Origin: Leifsonia sp. 1010
GTDB lineage: Bacteria; Actinomycetota; Actinomycetes; Actinomycetales; Microbacteriaceae
Reading direction: 5' to 3'
NCBI RefSeq assembly: GCF_031455295.1
Contig: NZ_JAVDSL010000003.1
Span: forward strand, 310,001-374,000
DNA length: 64,000 bases
Shown here: one piece after another, positions 34,628-45,207 of the stretch
Layout: the number at the start of each line of letters is the position of its first letter
Numbering within the stretch: position 1 is the stretch's first letter
Notes under the pieces: generated by a model
Told to the model about the DNA's origin: nothing
The model's database searches: none
The model's input: the letters and a program-made list of their open reading frames with translations, nothing else
Program-made: the position numbers and the translations under genes

Positions 34628-35056
34628 ATGAAGTACATGCTGATCATGCGCTCGGACGACGCCGCCAAAGAGGCCTACCAGGAGATGGACTTCAACGAGG
34701 TCATCACCCGGATGGGCCAGTACAACGAGCAGCTGATCTCTGCCGGCGTGCTGCTGGCGGGCGAGGGCCTCTCGGACGACATCGCCGAGACGGGATTCGT
34801 CGTGGACTTCTCGTCGACGCCTCCGGCGATCACGGACGGCCCCTACGGCGAGACGCACGAGCTGTTCAACGGCTTCTGGATCCTCGAGGTCGGCTCGAAG
34901 GAGGAGGCCGCGGAGTGGGCGAGCCGGTGCCCGCTCGGCCCCGGATCGAAGCTCGAGGTGCGCCGCGTGACCGACGAGAGCGACTTCGCGGCCTTCGCCG
35001 ACAACGAGTACATCCAGAAGGAGGCCGAGTGGCGCGCGGCCGCCGACAAGGCCTGA
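34628..35056 (+). CDS. YCII-related DGPF-domain protein
   Basis: 142 residues, dimeric alpha-beta barrel fold. It shows MKYMLIMRSDDAAKEA at the start, VLLAGEGLSD, the DGPYGETHELFNGFWIL motif near 77-91 (the DGPF signature region) and a charged C-terminus. DGPF proteins are the typical partner and target of ECF42 sigma factors. Their biochemical role is unknown. The sigma gene follows after 22 bp. Confidence 0.92.
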   Translation: MKYMLIMRSDDAAKEAYQEMDFNEVITRMGQYNEQLISAGVLLAGEGLSDDIAETGFVVDFSSTPPAITDGPYGETHELFNGFWILEVGSKEEAAEWASRCPLGPGSKLEVRRVTDESDFAAFADNEYIQKEAEWRAAADKA

Positions 35057-35078
35057 GCCGAGCGGAAAGCAGCGGAAG

Positions 35079-36314
35079 ATGAGCGGGATCCCGGCACGGG
35101 TCGACGCCGTCTGGCGCATCGACGGAGCGCGCGTCGTCGCGACGCTCGCGAAGGTGACCGGCGACGTCGGCCTGGCCGAGGATCTAGCCCAGGAGGCGCT
35201 CGTCGAGGCGCTGAACAAGTGGCCTCGGGATGGCGTGCCCGAGAATCCGGGCGGCTGGCTCGTCGCCGTGGCGAAGCGACGCGCGATCGACCACTGGCGG
35301 CGGCGAGAACGGCTCGACGACCGGTACCGGGCGATCGCCGCGACGCTGGAGGAGTCGGGCGAAGACACCTGGGAGCCGATCGACGACGACGTGCTCCGGC
35401 TCGTATTCACGGCGTGCCATCCTGCTCTGTCGAGGGAAGGCCAGGTCGCGCTCACCCTGCGCGTGGTGGCCGGGCTCAGCACGGCGGAGATCGCCCGGAT
35501 GTACTTCGTGCCGGTCGCGACGGTGCAGCAGCGCATCGTCCGGGCGAAGAAGACGATCGCTGAGGCGCGCATCCCCTTCGCCTCCCCCGAGCCGGCCGAG
35601 TGGAAGGAACGGCTCGCCGGCGTGCTCAGCGTGGTCTACCTGATCTTCACGGAAGGCTATGCGGCGACGACGGGACGCGAGTGGATGCGGGCCGACCTCG
35701 CGAACGAGGCGCTGCGCCTGGGACGCATGGTCGCCGCGCTGCTGCCGCGGGAGCCCGAGGCGCACGGACTCGTCGCGCTCATGGAGTTGCAGGCCGCGCG
35801 CTTCCCGGCGCGAACCCGGCCGGACGGGACCCCGGTGCTGCTGACCGAGCAGGACAGGACGCGTTGGAACCGAGCGCAGATCGTGCGCGGACGTGCGGCG
35901 CTCGCCCGGGCGGACGAGCTGGGTCGCGGGCGCGGGCCGTACGCGCTGCAGGCCGCCATCGCCGAATGCCACGCCATCGCGGCAAGCGCCGACGACACCG
36001 ATTGGGACCGCATCGTCATCCTCTACGAAGCGCTCGGCCGGATCGCCCCGAGCCCGGTGGTGGAGCTGAACCGGGCGGCGGCGGTGTCGATGGCGACCGG
36101 TCCGGCCAACGCGTTGCGGATCGCCGACGAGCTGGCCGCGCGCGGCGCCCTGCCGGGGTCGCATCTGCTGCCGAGCGTCCGCGGCGAACTGCTCGCGCAA
36201 CTCGGGCGGACGGAGGAGGCGGTCTCGGACCTGACCGCAGCGGCGGGACTCACCGCGAACGACCGCGAGCGCGAGGTGCTGCTCGCCAAGGCCGCCCGCC
36301 TCCGCGACGCCTGA
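35079..36314 (+). CDS. ECF42-group sigma factor with C-terminal TPR-like extension
   Basis: 411 residues. Sigma region 2 (VTGDVGLAEDLAQEALVEAL, then GGWLVAVAKRRAIDHWRRR) and region 4 (LTLRVVAGLSTAEIARMYFV) lie within the first 165 residues. A long C-terminal domain follows with YLIFTEGYAATTGREWMRAD, LLPREPEAHGLVALMELQAA and GRGPYALQAAIAECHA, helix pairs as in TPR repeats. There is no anti-sigma gene, and this group is thought to be controlled through its own C-terminal extension. It is co-transcribed with the DGPF gene. Confidence 0.92.
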   Translation: MSGIPARVDAVWRIDGARVVATLAKVTGDVGLAEDLAQEALVEALNKWPRDGVPENPGGWLVAVAKRRAIDHWRRRERLDDRYRAIAATLEESGEDTWEPIDDDVLRLVFTACHPALSREGQVALTLRVVAGLSTAEIARMYFVPVATVQQRIVRAKKTIAEARIPFASPEPAEWKERLAGVLSVVYLIFTEGYAATTGREWMRADLANEALRLGRMVAALLPREPEAHGLVALMELQAARFPARTRPDGTPVLLTEQDRTRWNRAQIVRGRAALARADELGRGRGPYALQAAIAECHAIAASADDTDWDRIVILYEALGRIAPSPVVELNRAAAVSMATGPANALRIADELAARGALPGSHLLPSVRGELLAQLGRTEEAVSDLTAAAGLTANDREREVLLAKAARLRDA

Positions 36315-36348
36315 CGCCCTTCGCGCCCCCACTCCCCGTCGGTGCGCC

Positions 36349-36418
36349 CACCGTCGAGTCCGCGATCTTTGCACGCCCGAAGGCCTAAGACCGTGCAAAG
36401 TTTGCGGACTCGACGGTG
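36349..36418. repeat. Long intergenic inverted repeat, family A copy 2
   Basis: 27-bp arms beginning CACCGTCGAGTCCGC with two mismatches, around a 16-bp spacer. It lies between the convergent sigma gene and glnE and shares the outer arm with 14120 and 53835. Confidence 0.85.
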
Positions 36419-36437
36419 TGGGAGAGGGGGCGGGGCG

Positions 36438-39400
36438 TCAGGCGGTGGGGGCGGGACGCTGCGGGAGACCGTAGAAGGCGCGCTCGAAGACCTGGCGAGC
36501 CCGGCGCGTCACCGCGAGGTAGTCCTCCTCGAGGCGGGAGGCGGAGCCGGGCGGGTACTCCATCAGCCGGGCGACGCCGTCGAGCGCGACGCGGTCGGAC
36601 GGCAATACATCGGCCGTCTTGTCGGCCCACAGGGTCATCGCCGATCGGGTCCGGGATGCGAACACCCACGCGTCACGCAGCCGCGCGGCGTCCTCGGCGG
36701 AGACGAACCCGTGCTCGGCCGCCGCAGCCAGCGCATCCAGAGTGGAGGTGGTCCGCAGCGCGGGCACCTCGGCGGCGTGCTGCAGCTGGATCAGCTGGAC
36801 GAACCACTCGACGTCGCTCAGCGAACCGCGCCCGAGCTTGAGATGGCGGGACGGGTCGGCGCCCTGCGGGAGCCGCTCGTTCTCGACGCGCGCCTTGATG
36901 CGCTTGACCTCGCGGATCTCCTGCTCGCCGATGCTCTGCGGATAGCGCACCTCGTCGGCGAGTTCGGTGAAGTCAGCGAGCAGGCCCGCGTCCCCGGCGA
37001 TCCCGCGGGCGCGCAGCAGCGCCTGGGCCTCCCAGGTGAGCGACCAGCGCTGGTAGTACGCGCGGTACGAGTCGAGCGAGCGCGCGGGCGGGCCGTTCTT
37101 CCCCTCCGGGCGCAGGCCGATGTCGAGGTCGAGCGGGAGCCGGTTGTCCTCGGTGAGCCGGTTCAGCTCCGAGACGATCGCCAGGGCGCTCCGGTTCGCC
37201 GCCTCCTGACCCGCGGCCAGCGGCCGGAACACGTACATCACGTCGGCATCGGAGCCGAACCCGAGCTCGCGACCGCCGAACCGCCCCATGCCGATGACGG
37301 CGAACTCCAGCTGGTCCGCATCCCCTCGGGCGAGCCGGATGGCCTCCAGCACACCCGAGATGATGTTCTCCGTGACGTCGGTGAGCCCGTGCGCGAGCTC
37401 CTCGATCGTGGCGAAGCCGAGGATGCCGGAGAACGCGAGCCGCAGGATCTCCCGCCGCCGTGCCGCCCGGAGCGCGGCGGCGGCCGTGTCGACCGACTCA
37501 TGCCGGGCGAGGATCGCGGCCGTCTCCTCCCGCAGCAGCGCCGCCGGGCGCGGCCGCAGCTCGTCGTCGTCCTCGAGCCACGCGACGGACTCGGGGATGC
37601 GCCCCAGCAGCTCGCCGGCGAACCGCGACCCCGAGAGGACGCGCGTGAGCCCTTCGGCCGCTCCCGTGGAGTCGCGCAGCATCCGGAGATACCAGTGGGT
37701 GCTGCCCAGCTCTTCGCTGAGCCGCCGGAAGGTGAGGAGGCCGTAGTCGGGATCCGGGCCGCTCGCGAACCACTGCAGCATCACCGGGAGGAGGTGCCGT
37801 TGGATCGCCGCACGACGCGAGACGCCGGAGGTCAGAGCACCGATGTGGGCGAGCGCACCGCGCGGGTCGCGGAACCCGATCGCGGCGAGGCGCGCCTCCG
37901 CCTGCTCGCTGGTGAGTCCCGCTCCCCCGGCGAGCCGCGCGTCGTCGGCCGGCGTCGCCGCGACCGCGCTGAGCAGCGGGCGGTAGAAGAGCCGCTCGTG
38001 CAGTCCGCGGACACGGTGTTTGATCTCGTTCCACTGCGTCAGGAGGCCGTCGGCGCTGGGAGCGAGACCGGTGGCGCGGGCGAGGATGCGCACATCCGCC
38101 TCGTCGCGCGGCATCAGGTGCGTGCGGCTCAGCCGGCGCAACTGCAGGCGGTGCTCCATCAGGCGGAGCGAGCGGTAGTCGCGCGAGAAGGTCGCCGCCT
38201 CCTCGCGGCCCACGTATCCCTGGGCGGCGAGGGCGGCCAGGGCGGAGAGCGTGTCGCGCTGCCGGACGGCGTCGTCGGTCTGGCCGTGGACGAGCTGCAG
38301 CAACTGGACGGTGAACTCGACATCGCGCAGACCGCCGGGCCCGAGCTTCACCTGGTAGTGGACCTCGTCGTCCGGGATGTGGTCGGTCACGCGTTCGCGC
38401 ATCCGCTGCACCGACTCCACGAAGTTCTCGCGGGAGGCGCTGCTCCACACCTTCGGCGCGAGGGCGGCGACGTACCGCTCGCCGAGCCCGGGGTCGCCCG
38501 CGAGCGGGCGCGCCTTCAGCAGGGCCTGGAACTCCCATCCCTTCGCCCAGCGGTCGTAGTAGGCGATGTGCGAGTCGAGGGTGCGGACGAGCGCGCCGTC
38601 CTTGCCCTCCGGCCGCAGGTTGGGGTCGACCTCCCACAGCCCCGGCTCGATGGCGGGCTCGTGGATGCCGCGCATCGTCAGCATCGCGAGGCGCGTGGCG
38701 ATGTCGACCGCGCGGCCGGGCTCCAGTCCGGCCTCCTCGTCGCCCTCGGTGACGAAGATCACGTCCACGTCGCTGACGTAGTTCAGTTCGCGGGCGCCCG
38801 CCTTGCCCATCCCGATGATCGCGAACCGTGTCGCGCGCACCTGCTCCTCGGGGAAGCGGCCGGGGCCGGGGCCGATCGTCATCCGCCGCGCCACGGCCAG
38901 CGAGGCCTCGAGCGCCGCCGCGGCGAGGTCGGAGAGCGTCGCAGCGACGGCATCGAAGCCGCCGACCGGGTCGGACTGCTCCAGGTCGAAGCTCGCGACC
39001 TGGACGAGGCGGCGGCGGTAACGGATGCGGAGGCGCGTCCAGGCGCTCTCGTCGCCGTCCGCCGCCACACCGTCGACGGCTCCGACGACGTCGAGCAGGT
39101 CGGTGCGCAGTTCGTCCGCCGACGGGAGCGCGGTGATCGGCGCGAGAAGCGCATCCACCTCGGCCGGCTGGCGGAGGAAGAACTCGGCCGCTCCCTCCGA
39201 TGCTCCGATCAGACGGAAGAGCCGGCGGGCGTCGTCCTCGATCCGGAGAGCCGCCGTCGCCTGCTCCGGCGCCTGCCGAAGCAGCCGAAGCGCGGAGGCG
39301 AGCGCGGTATCCGGATCGGCCGCGGCGGACAGCGCCGAGATCAGCGTCTCGGGCGGCAGCCCGGTGAGGTCGGCGAGCTCGTCCAACCCGTCCCGGACCG

Positions 39401-39461
39401 AGCTCAGCCCCACGAACCCGGCGCGCGCCAGGGCGGTGAGGGAGAGCTGCTGCCGCGTCAC
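36438..39461 (-). CDS. glnE: Bifunctional glutamine synthetase adenylyltransferase/deadenylylase
   Basis: 1007 residues with two nucleotidyltransferase domains. In actinobacteria it controls GlnA by adenylylating a tyrosine in response to nitrogen status. N-terminal domain motif: [20 protein letters not shown] near 250. C-terminal domain motif: [20 protein letters not shown] near 740. Both keep the GxG...DxD pattern, so both activities are expected. glnA2 lies 10 bp upstream in the same direction, a conserved actinobacterial pairing. Confidence 0.96.
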   Translation of the reverse strand: MTRQQLSLTALARAGFVGLSSVRDGLDELADLTGLPPETLISALSAAADPDTALASALRLLRQAPEQATAALRIEDDARRLFRLIGASEGAAEFFLRQPAEVDALLAPITALPSADELRTDLLDVVGAVDGVAADGDESAWTRLRIRYRRRLVQVASFDLEQSDPVGGFDAVAATLSDLAAAALEASLAVARRMTIGPGPGRFPEEQVRATRFAIIGMGKAGARELNYVSDVDVIFVTEGDEEAGLEPGRAVDIATRLAMLTMRGIHEPAIEPGLWEVDPNLRPEGKDGALVRTLDSHIAYYDRWAKGWEFQALLKARPLAGDPGLGERYVAALAPKVWSSASRENFVESVQRMRERVTDHIPDDEVHYQVKLGPGGLRDVEFTVQLLQLVHGQTDDAVRQRDTLSALAALAAQGYVGREEAATFSRDYRSLRLMEHRLQLRRLSRTHLMPRDEADVRILARATGLAPSADGLLTQWNEIKHRVRGLHERLFYRPLLSAVAATPADDARLAGGAGLTSEQAEARLAAIGFRDPRGALAHIGALTSGVSRRAAIQRHLLPVMLQWFASGPDPDYGLLTFRRLSEELGSTHWYLRMLRDSTGAAEGLTRVLSGSRFAGELLGRIPESVAWLEDDDELRPRPAALLREETAAILARHESVDTAAAALRAARRREILRLAFSGILGFATIEELAHGLTDVTENIISGVLEAIRLARGDADQLEFAVIGMGRFGGRELGFGSDADVMYVFRPLAAGQEAANRSALAIVSELNRLTEDNRLPLDLDIGLRPEGKNGPPARSLDSYRAYYQRWSLTWEAQALLRARGIAGDAGLLADFTELADEVRYPQSIGEQEIREVKRIKARVENERLPQGADPSRHLKLGRGSLSDVEWFVQLIQLQHAAEVPALRTTSTLDALAAAAEHGFVSAEDAARLRDAWVFASRTRSAMTLWADKTADVLPSDRVALDGVARLMEYPPGSASRLEEDYLAVTRRARQVFERAFYGLPQRPAPTA

Positions 39462-39471
39462 GACGAAGGGG

Positions 39472-40809
39472 TCAGAGGATCTCGAGATTGGATCGGAGCT
39501 CGTACGGCGTGACCTGAGCCCGGTACTCCGCCCACTCCTTGCGCTTGTTGAGCAGGACGTAGTTGAAGGCCTGCTCGCCGAGCGTCTCGGCGACGAGCTC
39601 CGAGTCCTCCATCAGCGAGATGGCGTGGTCGAGGCTCGCCGGGAGCTGGTTGTAGCCGAGCGCCCGTCGCTCCCCGTCGGAGAGGGCCCAGACGTTGTCC
39701 TCCGCCTCCGGCGGCAGCTCGTACTGGCCCTCGATGCCCTTGAGGCCGGCGGCGAGCAGCAGCGAGAACGCGAGGTACGGGTTCGCCGCCGAGTCGATCG
39801 CCCGGTACTCGACGCGCGAGCTCTGTCCCTTGCTCGGCTTGTACAGCGGCACGCGGACCAGCGCCGACCGGTTGTTGTGGCCCCAGCTGACGAAGCTGGG
39901 TGCCTCATCCCCGCCCCACAGGCGCTTGTACGAGTTCACGAACTGGTTGGTGACCGCGGTGATCTCCGGCGCGTGGCGCAGGAGGCCCGCGATGAACTGG
40001 CGCCCGATCTTCGACAGCTGGTACTGCGCGCCCGGCTCGAAGAAGGCGTTGGTGTCGCCCTCGAAGAGCGACATGTGGGTGTGCATCCCCGATCCCGGGT
40101 GGCCGGAGAGCGGCTTCGGCATGAAGGTGGCGTACACGCCCTGCTCGATGGCCACCTCCTTGATGACCGTGCGGAACGTCATGATGTTGTCGGCCGTGGT
40201 GAGCGCGTCCGCGTAGCGGAGGTCGATCTCGTTCTGGCCGGGGCCCGCCTCGTGGTGGCTGAACTCGACGGAGATGCCGAGGTCTTCGAGCATGCGCACC
40301 GAGCGACGGCGGAAGTCGTGGGCGGTGCCGCCGGGGACGTTGTCGAAGTAGCCGGCCGAGTCCACGGGCTCCGGGCCCTCGGTGCCGAAGGACGACGACT
40401 TGAGCAGGTAGAACTCGATCTCGGGATGCGTGTAGAAGGTGAAGCCGCGGTCGGCCGCCTTCTCCAGCGTGCGCTTGAGCACATTCCGCGGGTCGGAGAC
40501 GGCGGGCTGCCCGTCCGGCGTCGTGATGTCGCAGAACATGCGCGCGGTCGGGTCGACCTCGCCCCGCCACGGGAGGATCTGGAAGGTGGTCGCGTCCGGA
40601 AGCGCGAGCAGGTCGGACTCGTAGGCGCGCGTGAGGCCCTCGATCGCGGAGCCGTCGAAGCCGAGACCCTCGCTGAACGCGCCCTCGACCTCGGCCGGGG
40701 CGATCGCGACGGACTTCAGTGTGCCCACGACGTCCGTGAACCACAGCCTCACGAACTTGACGCCACGCTCCTCGATCGTGCGAAGAACGAAGTCGCGCTG
40801 CTTGTCCAT
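39472..40809 (-). CDS. glnA2: Glutamine synthetase GlnA2-type
   Basis: 445 residues starting [22 protein letters not shown] fold motifs are [33 protein letters not shown] and [10 protein letters not shown]. Unlike glnA, the loop that would hold the adenylylated tyrosine reads [12 protein letters not shown], without the NLYDLPP-like motif, so regulation by GlnE is doubtful. Paralogues in mycobacteria and Streptomyces have minor or different amine-glutamate ligase roles. It leads the glnA2-glnE pair. Confidence 0.9.
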   Translation of the reverse strand: MDKQRDFVLRTIEERGVKFVRLWFTDVVGTLKSVAIAPAEVEGAFSEGLGFDGSAIEGLTRAYESDLLALPDATTFQILPWRGEVDPTARMFCDITTPDGQPAVSDPRNVLKRTLEKAADRGFTFYTHPEIEFYLLKSSSFGTEGPEPVDSAGYFDNVPGGTAHDFRRRSVRMLEDLGISVEFSHHEAGPGQNEIDLRYADALTTADNIMTFRTVIKEVAIEQGVYATFMPKPLSGHPGSGMHTHMSLFEGDTNAFFEPGAQYQLSKIGRQFIAGLLRHAPEITAVTNQFVNSYKRLWGGDEAPSFVSWGHNNRSALVRVPLYKPSKGQSSRVEYRAIDSAANPYLAFSLLLAAGLKGIEGQYELPPEAEDNVWALSDGERRALGYNQLPASLDHAISLMEDSELVAETLGEQAFNYVLLNKRKEWAEYRAQVTPYELRSNLEIL

Positions 40810-40959
40810 CCTGCCCCTTTCCTCGGCCGTGTCCAGACTAGTGGCTGGCGGGCGGCGTCACCCCGCGACGCGTCGGTGCAACACCGAGAAGCGGAGCCTG
40901 TTGGAACCGGTTCCGGCCTGAGCCCGGGCGCCCCGATGTCCGTCACTAGACTGAGCCGC

Positions 40960-41811
40960 ATGAGTGAGCAGTCACCGGTGCCCTCCGTCCATCCCGCGAC
41001 CTCGTCGATGCAGTCGCTGAAACGGGTGCGCACCCGCCACTTCCAGGCGGCGAAGGAGGAGGGGGCGCCGTTCACCGGCCTGACCAGCTACGACATGCTC
41101 ACCGCCCAGATCTTCGACGAGGCGGGGATCGACTTCCTCCTCGTCGGCGACTCCGCCGGCAACAACGTGCTCGGCTACGACACCACGCTTCCGGTGACGG
41201 TCGATGACCTCATCCCCCTGACGCGTGCGGTCGCCGGCGCGGTCAAGCGTGCGTTCGTCGTCGCGGACATGCCGTTCGGCTCGTACGAGACCGGCCCGCT
41301 GGAGGCGCTGCACACCGCCGTCCGCTTCATGAAGGAGACCGGCGCGCACGCGGTGAAGCTCGAGGGAGGCCGGCGCAGCGCCGAGCAGATCCGCCGCATC
41401 GTCGACGCGGGCATCCCCGTCATGGCCCACATCGGCTTCACCCCGCAGAGCGAGCACGGCCTCGGGGGTCACCTCGTGCAGGGACGCGGCCAGGCGGCCG
41501 ACGACCTGCTCGCCGACGCGCACGCGGTCGAGGAGGCCGGCGCGTTCGCGGTCGTCCTCGAGATGGTTCCGGCCGAGGTCGCCAAGCGCGTGACAGCCGA
41601 GCTGCGCATCCCGACGATCGGAGTCGGCGCAGGGCCGCACGTCGACGGCCAACTGCTCGTGTGGACGGACTGGGCGGGCTTCACGACGGGCCGCGTGCCG
41701 CGCTTCGTCAAGCAGTACGCCGACATCAAGACCGTGCTGTCGGATGCGGCCCGCGCGTACAAGGCGGATGTCGAGGAGCGGACGTTCCCGACCGAGGAGC
41801 ACAGCTTCTAG
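40960..41811 (+). CDS. panB: 3-methyl-2-oxobutanoate hydroxymethyltransferase
   Basis: First step of pantothenate synthesis, making ketopantoate from 2-oxoisovalerate and methylene-THF. 283 residues with [44 protein letters not shown] near 132 and [16 protein letters not shown], all PanB signatures. The ATG at 40960 follows a short A/G region. Monocistronic as far as seen. Confidence 0.96.
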   Translation: MSEQSPVPSVHPATSSMQSLKRVRTRHFQAAKEEGAPFTGLTSYDMLTAQIFDEAGIDFLLVGDSAGNNVLGYDTTLPVTVDDLIPLTRAVAGAVKRAFVVADMPFGSYETGPLEALHTAVRFMKETGAHAVKLEGGRRSAEQIRRIVDAGIPVMAHIGFTPQSEHGLGGHLVQGRGQAADDLLADAHAVEEAGAFAVVLEMVPAEVAKRVTAELRIPTIGVGAGPHVDGQLLVWTDWAGFTTGRVPRFVKQYADIKTVLSDAARAYKADVEERTFPTEEHSF

Positions 41812-41881
41812 CGGTCACCGGCTCCCGCAGGTCGGCGCCGCGGCGCGGCCGGCCGCGCTAGTGCGGCCGACCGTCGCGGGT

Positions 41882-42091
41882 CTAGCGACCGTCCTCGGCG
41901 TCCTCCTCGGCCCACTTCGCGGAGTTCTCGCGCAGCTTCTCGAGGGCGTGCTCGGCCTCGTCGCGGGTGTCGAACGGGCCGACGCGGTTCGGCGCGGGCG
42001 ACAGGAAACCCTGCTCCACCTCGCCGGTCTTCATGTTGTACCAGTACTTGTGCTCGGCGTCCTGCTTGATGCCGTACTCGTCGCTCGTCAT
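41882..42091 (-). CDS. Small conserved actinobacterial protein, SPOR-like, 69 aa
   Basis: 69 residues from the ATG at 42091. It reads [20 protein letters not shown] and [20 protein letters not shown], the pattern of short SPOR-like methionine-aminopeptidase-adjacent proteins in actinobacteria, ending in an acidic tail. Divergent from map with 12 bp between starts. Function unknown. Confidence 0.8.
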   Translation of the reverse strand: MTSDEYGIKQDAEHKYWYNMKTGEVEQGFLSPAPNRVGPFDTRDEAEHALEKLRENSAKWAEEDAEDGR

Positions 42092-42103
42092 AAGGTTGAT
42101 CGT

Positions 42104-42970
42104 ATGCCCAAGGATTCCGCCGGTCACCTGATCCCCGGTCGCGTCACCCCGATGCGGCCCGTGCCGAGCCGGATCGCGCGCCCCGAATACGTCGGCCGCC
42201 CCGGGCCCGCTCCGTACACCCGCGGCGACGTGTACACGCCCGATGAGGTGGAGCTCATCCGCGAGGCCGGGCGCATCGCCGCGCAGGCGATCGAGCGCGT
42301 CGGCGAGGCCGTCCGCCCCGGCGTGACGACGGAGGAGCTGGATGCGATCGGGCACGAGTTCCTGCTCGCACACGACGCCTACCCGTCGACGCTCGGCTAC
42401 CGCGGCTACCCGAAGTCGATCTGCAGCTCCGTCAACGAGGTCATCTGCCACGGCATCCCGGACGACACGGTGATCGAGGACGGCGACATCGTCAACATCG
42501 ACATCACCGCCTACAAGAACGGCTTCCACGGCGACAGCAACCAGACCTTCATCGCCGGCACCGCCTCCGACGAGGTCGCCGGTCTCGTCGAGCGCACCCG
42601 CGAAGCCCTGGGCCGTGGCATCAAGGCCGTCGCCCCCGGGAGGCAGGTCAACGTCATCGGCCGGGCGATCGAGTCGTACGCCAAGCGCTTCGGCTACGGA
42701 GTGGTCCGCGACTTCACCGGTCACGGCGTCGGCGCGGCCTTCCACTCCGGCCTGATCATCCCGCACTACGACTCGGCGCCCGCCCACGACGACGTGATGG
42801 AGCCGGGGATGGTGTTCACCATCGAGCCGATGCTCACCCTCGGCACGCACGAGTGGGAGATGTGGGCCGACGACTGGACGGTGGTGACCCGCGACCGGAG
42901 CATCACCGCCCAATTCGAGCACACGCTCGTCGTGACCGAGCGCGGCGCCGAGGTGCTCACGCTCCCCTGA
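42104..42970 (+). CDS. map: Methionine aminopeptidase, type I
   Basis: Removes initiator methionine in the cytoplasm. 288 residues with an N-terminal extension of about 45 residues ([20 protein letters not shown]), as in actinobacterial MapB. The metal ligands are in [18 protein letters not shown] (two Asp), [12 protein letters not shown] (His), FTIEPML (Glu) and QFEHT (Glu). The ATG at 42104 lies close to the divergent small gene. Confidence 0.95.
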   Translation: MPKDSAGHLIPGRVTPMRPVPSRIARPEYVGRPGPAPYTRGDVYTPDEVELIREAGRIAAQAIERVGEAVRPGVTTEELDAIGHEFLLAHDAYPSTLGYRGYPKSICSSVNEVICHGIPDDTVIEDGDIVNIDITAYKNGFHGDSNQTFIAGTASDEVAGLVERTREALGRGIKAVAPGRQVNVIGRAIESYAKRFGYGVVRDFTGHGVGAAFHSGLIIPHYDSAPAHDDVMEPGMVFTIEPMLTLGTHEWEMWADDWTVVTRDRSITAQFEHTLVVTERGAEVLTLP

Positions 42971-42991
42971 CCTCCCACGCCGACAGCTCCG

Positions 42992-43032
42992 GAGTTTTTC
43001 ACCCCTGACGGCTGATTCCGGCCGAAAAAGTC
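42992..43032. repeat. Intergenic inverted repeat, family B copy 1
   Basis: GAGTTTTTC...GAAAAAGTC arms (8 of 9 pairs) around CCCTGACGG-type spacer, between convergent map and the DHA2 transporter. Resembles the sequence at 57810-57860 base for base in many positions (CTCC-GAGTTTTTC and GAAAAA-TCAGGA). Terminator-like. Confidence 0.6.
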
Positions 43033-44497
43033 AGGAATTGTTGGAGTGTGCGGGGGTGGGCTCGGGCGCGACCGGCGCGGGGGCGGCGGGCGCGGGCGCG
43101 ACGGGCGCGGGGGCGGCCGCGGCCCGGGAGGGAGACGGCAGCACGAACGCGAGCCCCACGCCGAGCACCGTCGCCGCCGTCGCGACCCAGAAGGCGGTGT
43201 CGAAGGCCGACGACACGGACGCCCCGCCCTGCACCGCCGCCTGCAGCAGCACCGCGAACAGCGCGGTGCCGAACGACCCTCCTAACTGCTGCGCCGTCCG
43301 GGTCAGGATGCTGGAGTGTGCGATCTGCTCCCCGCCGAGCCCCTGGTACGACGCCACCATGAGCGGCATCGTGATCGCGCCGAGCCCGAATCCGCGTACG
43401 AACAGGGCGACCAGCAGCAGCGGATCCGCCGCCGACGTCGGCCCGAGCGCGAACGGGATGGTCGCCACCGCGACCACCGCGAACCCGGCCACCGCGATCC
43501 ACCGGGCACCGATGCGGTCGATGAGGCGACCGGCGATCGGACGGCATGCCAGCGTCCCGAGCCCCTGCGGCACGAGCAGGAGGCCGGCGCCGAGCGCATC
43601 CGTCCCCCGTGCCTGCTGCCAGAACAGCGGCAGCAGCAGCATCGCGCCGTAGAGGGCGACGCTGGAGAGGAACAGCAGAGTGGATGCCGACCAGACCGAG
43701 CGGACCCGCAGCAGCCGCACATCCACCAGCGCGGCGCCCTTCCGCCGCAGTGCCCAGAACACGAAGGCGGCGACGAGGGCCGCGCCCACGACCAGCGGCA
43801 GCCACGCGTCCAGTCGCGCGAACCCGCCGTCGAGCACCGAGTCGGACAGGCCGAGCAGCAGTCCGGCGAGCCCGGGTACCAGCAACAGCACGCCGATCAG
43901 GTCGAGGCGGCGCTTCGGGTCGCGGCCACGGTCCGACGGCAGCATCCGCCAGGCCAGCAGAAGACCGGCGACCGAGAACGGGATGTTGCCCCAGAACACC
44001 CAGCGCCAGTCGCCGAGCGCGAGGATGAGGCCGCCGATGACCGGTCCGAGGATCGGTCCGGCCATCGCCGGGAGCCCGATCACCGCCGAGACGCGGCCGA
44101 GCTGACGGCCGCCGGCCACCTCCATCACCATCGTCGTCATCACGGGCAGCATGAGACCGCCGCCGACGCCCTGGAGCACGCGGAACGCGATCAGGGAGTC
44201 CGCGTTCCAGGCCAGGCCCGAGAGCACCGAGCCGGCGAGGAAGATCGCCAGCGCCACCATCCACACGCGCTTGCCGCCCCACCGCGCCAGGCACCACGCC
44301 GACAGCGGCACGGTCGCGGCGAGTGCGAGCAGGTAGCCGGTGGTCACCCACTGGATCTGCGCGACCGTCGTATGCAGGTCGCTCGCCAGGGTGTGCAGGG
44401 CGACGCTGAGGATGGTCGTGTCGAAGACCACCGCCAATGCGCCGATGACGAGTGCGGTCGCCGTCCGCACGACCGCCCGATCCAGCTTGTCCGCCAT
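43031..44497 (-). CDS. DHA2-family drug efflux transporter
   Basis: 488-residue MFS exporter with 14 predicted TM helices, EmrB/QacA type. It has WVTTGYLLALAATVPLSAWC (motif-C/D1 region), LARWGGKRVWMVAL (motif A), GPILGPVIGGLI (antiporter motif C) and a Pro/Ala-rich tail. The TetR gene is divergent across an operator-like palindrome, so it is probably repressed by it and induced by a toxic substrate. Confidence 0.9.
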   Translation of the reverse strand: MADKLDRAVVRTATALVIGALAVVFDTTILSVALHTLASDLHTTVAQIQWVTTGYLLALAATVPLSAWCLARWGGKRVWMVALAIFLAGSVLSGLAWNADSLIAFRVLQGVGGGLMLPVMTTMVMEVAGGRQLGRVSAVIGLPAMAGPILGPVIGGLILALGDWRWVFWGNIPFSVAGLLLAWRMLPSDRGRDPKRRLDLIGVLLLVPGLAGLLLGLSDSVLDGGFARLDAWLPLVVGAALVAAFVFWALRRKGAALVDVRLLRVRSVWSASTLLFLSSVALYGAMLLLPLFWQQARGTDALGAGLLLVPQGLGTLACRPIAGRLIDRIGARWIAVAGFAVVAVATIPFALGPTSAADPLLLVALFVRGFGLGAITMPLMVASYQGLGGEQIAHSSILTRTAQQLGGSFGTALFAVLLQAAVQGGASVSSAFDTAFWVATAATVLGVGLAFVLPSPSRAAAAPAPVAPAPAAPAPVAPEPTPAHSNNS

Positions 44498-44506
44498 GTC
44501 CGCTCC

Positions 44507-44563
44507 TTAAGATGCGCGTCTGTATCTTAACGAGATCGTACGACGATCGGATAAGATGCGCAA
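44507..44563. promoter_or_regulatory. TetR-type operator between efflux pump and regulator
   Basis: Perfect inverted repeat TTAAGAT-N10-ATCTTAA at 44507-44530, and a second half-site TAAGATGCGC at 44552-44561, which also occurs in the first palindrome. It covers the starts of both divergent genes. Confidence 0.7.
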
Positions 44564-45181
44564 ATGGACTCTAAAGAGACCGCTGGTCGCCGACGTCGCG
44601 GGGCGGCCCTCGAGAGCGCGCTGCTCGACGCCGCCTGGGACGAGCTCGACGAACACGGCTTCGCCGCCCTCACGATGGAGGCCGTCGCCGCCCGCGCCGG
44701 CACCAGCCGTCCCGTCCTCGCCCGCCGCTGGGCGACCCGCAGCGACCTGGCGCTCGCGGCCATCCGCCACCACTTCGCCGCCGAGCCCATAGAGGTGCCC
44801 GACCACGGCAGTCTGCGCGAGGACACGCTCGACCTGCTGCGACAGATGAACACCCGGCGCCGCGGACTGGTGACGGAGGTGCTGCTGCGGTTCTCCGGCG
44901 TCGTCACCGAGGCCGACGGCGGCATCGCGGGCCTCCGCGAACGCCTGATCGGCGACCAGCCGACGCAGCTCGGCGCCATCCTCGAACGCGCGGATGCCCG
45001 GGGTGAGATCGACCTCGCCCGGCTCTCCCCCGTCGTCGCCGACCTCCCCCTCACCCTCGTCCGCCACGAGATGCTCATGCGGCTCACCCGGGCCGACGAC
45101 GCGACGCTCCAGTCGTTCGTCGACGATGCGTTCCTCCCGCTCGCGCTGGCGACCCGTCGGAAGAGCCCCGGCGAGCGGTGA
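44564..45181 (+). CDS. TetR-family transcriptional regulator
   Basis: 205 residues. The N-terminal HTH is AALTMEAVAARAGTSRPVLA near 28-47, followed by RRWATRSDLALAAI. The C-terminal ligand domain has FSGVVTEADGGIAGLRERLI. It is divergent from the DHA2 exporter, with palindromic sites between. It starts at the ATG directly after the second half-site, so self-repression is likely. Confidence 0.9.
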   Translation: MDSKETAGRRRRGAALESALLDAAWDELDEHGFAALTMEAVAARAGTSRPVLARRWATRSDLALAAIRHHFAAEPIEVPDHGSLREDTLDLLRQMNTRRRGLVTEVLLRFSGVVTEADGGIAGLRERLIGDQPTQLGAILERADARGEIDLARLSPVVADLPLTLVRHEMLMRLTRADDATLQSFVDDAFLPLALATRRKSPGER

Positions 45182-45207
45182 GGTTCGCGGCGCGGTAGAT
45201 TCGAGGC

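Noticed and set aside
32783-35572. Minus-strand open frame of about 929 codons
   Set aside because: Crosses the symporter, acyltransferase, DGPF and sigma genes in the wrong frame.
35184-36398. Minus-strand frame of 404 codons opposite the ECF sigma gene
   Set aside because: Shadow frame rich in Arg and Gly with no motif; the plus-strand sigma factor is clear.
36342-39512. Plus-strand open frame of about 1056 codons opposite glnE
   Set aside because: Arg/Gly/Glu-rich shadow of glnE without any motif.
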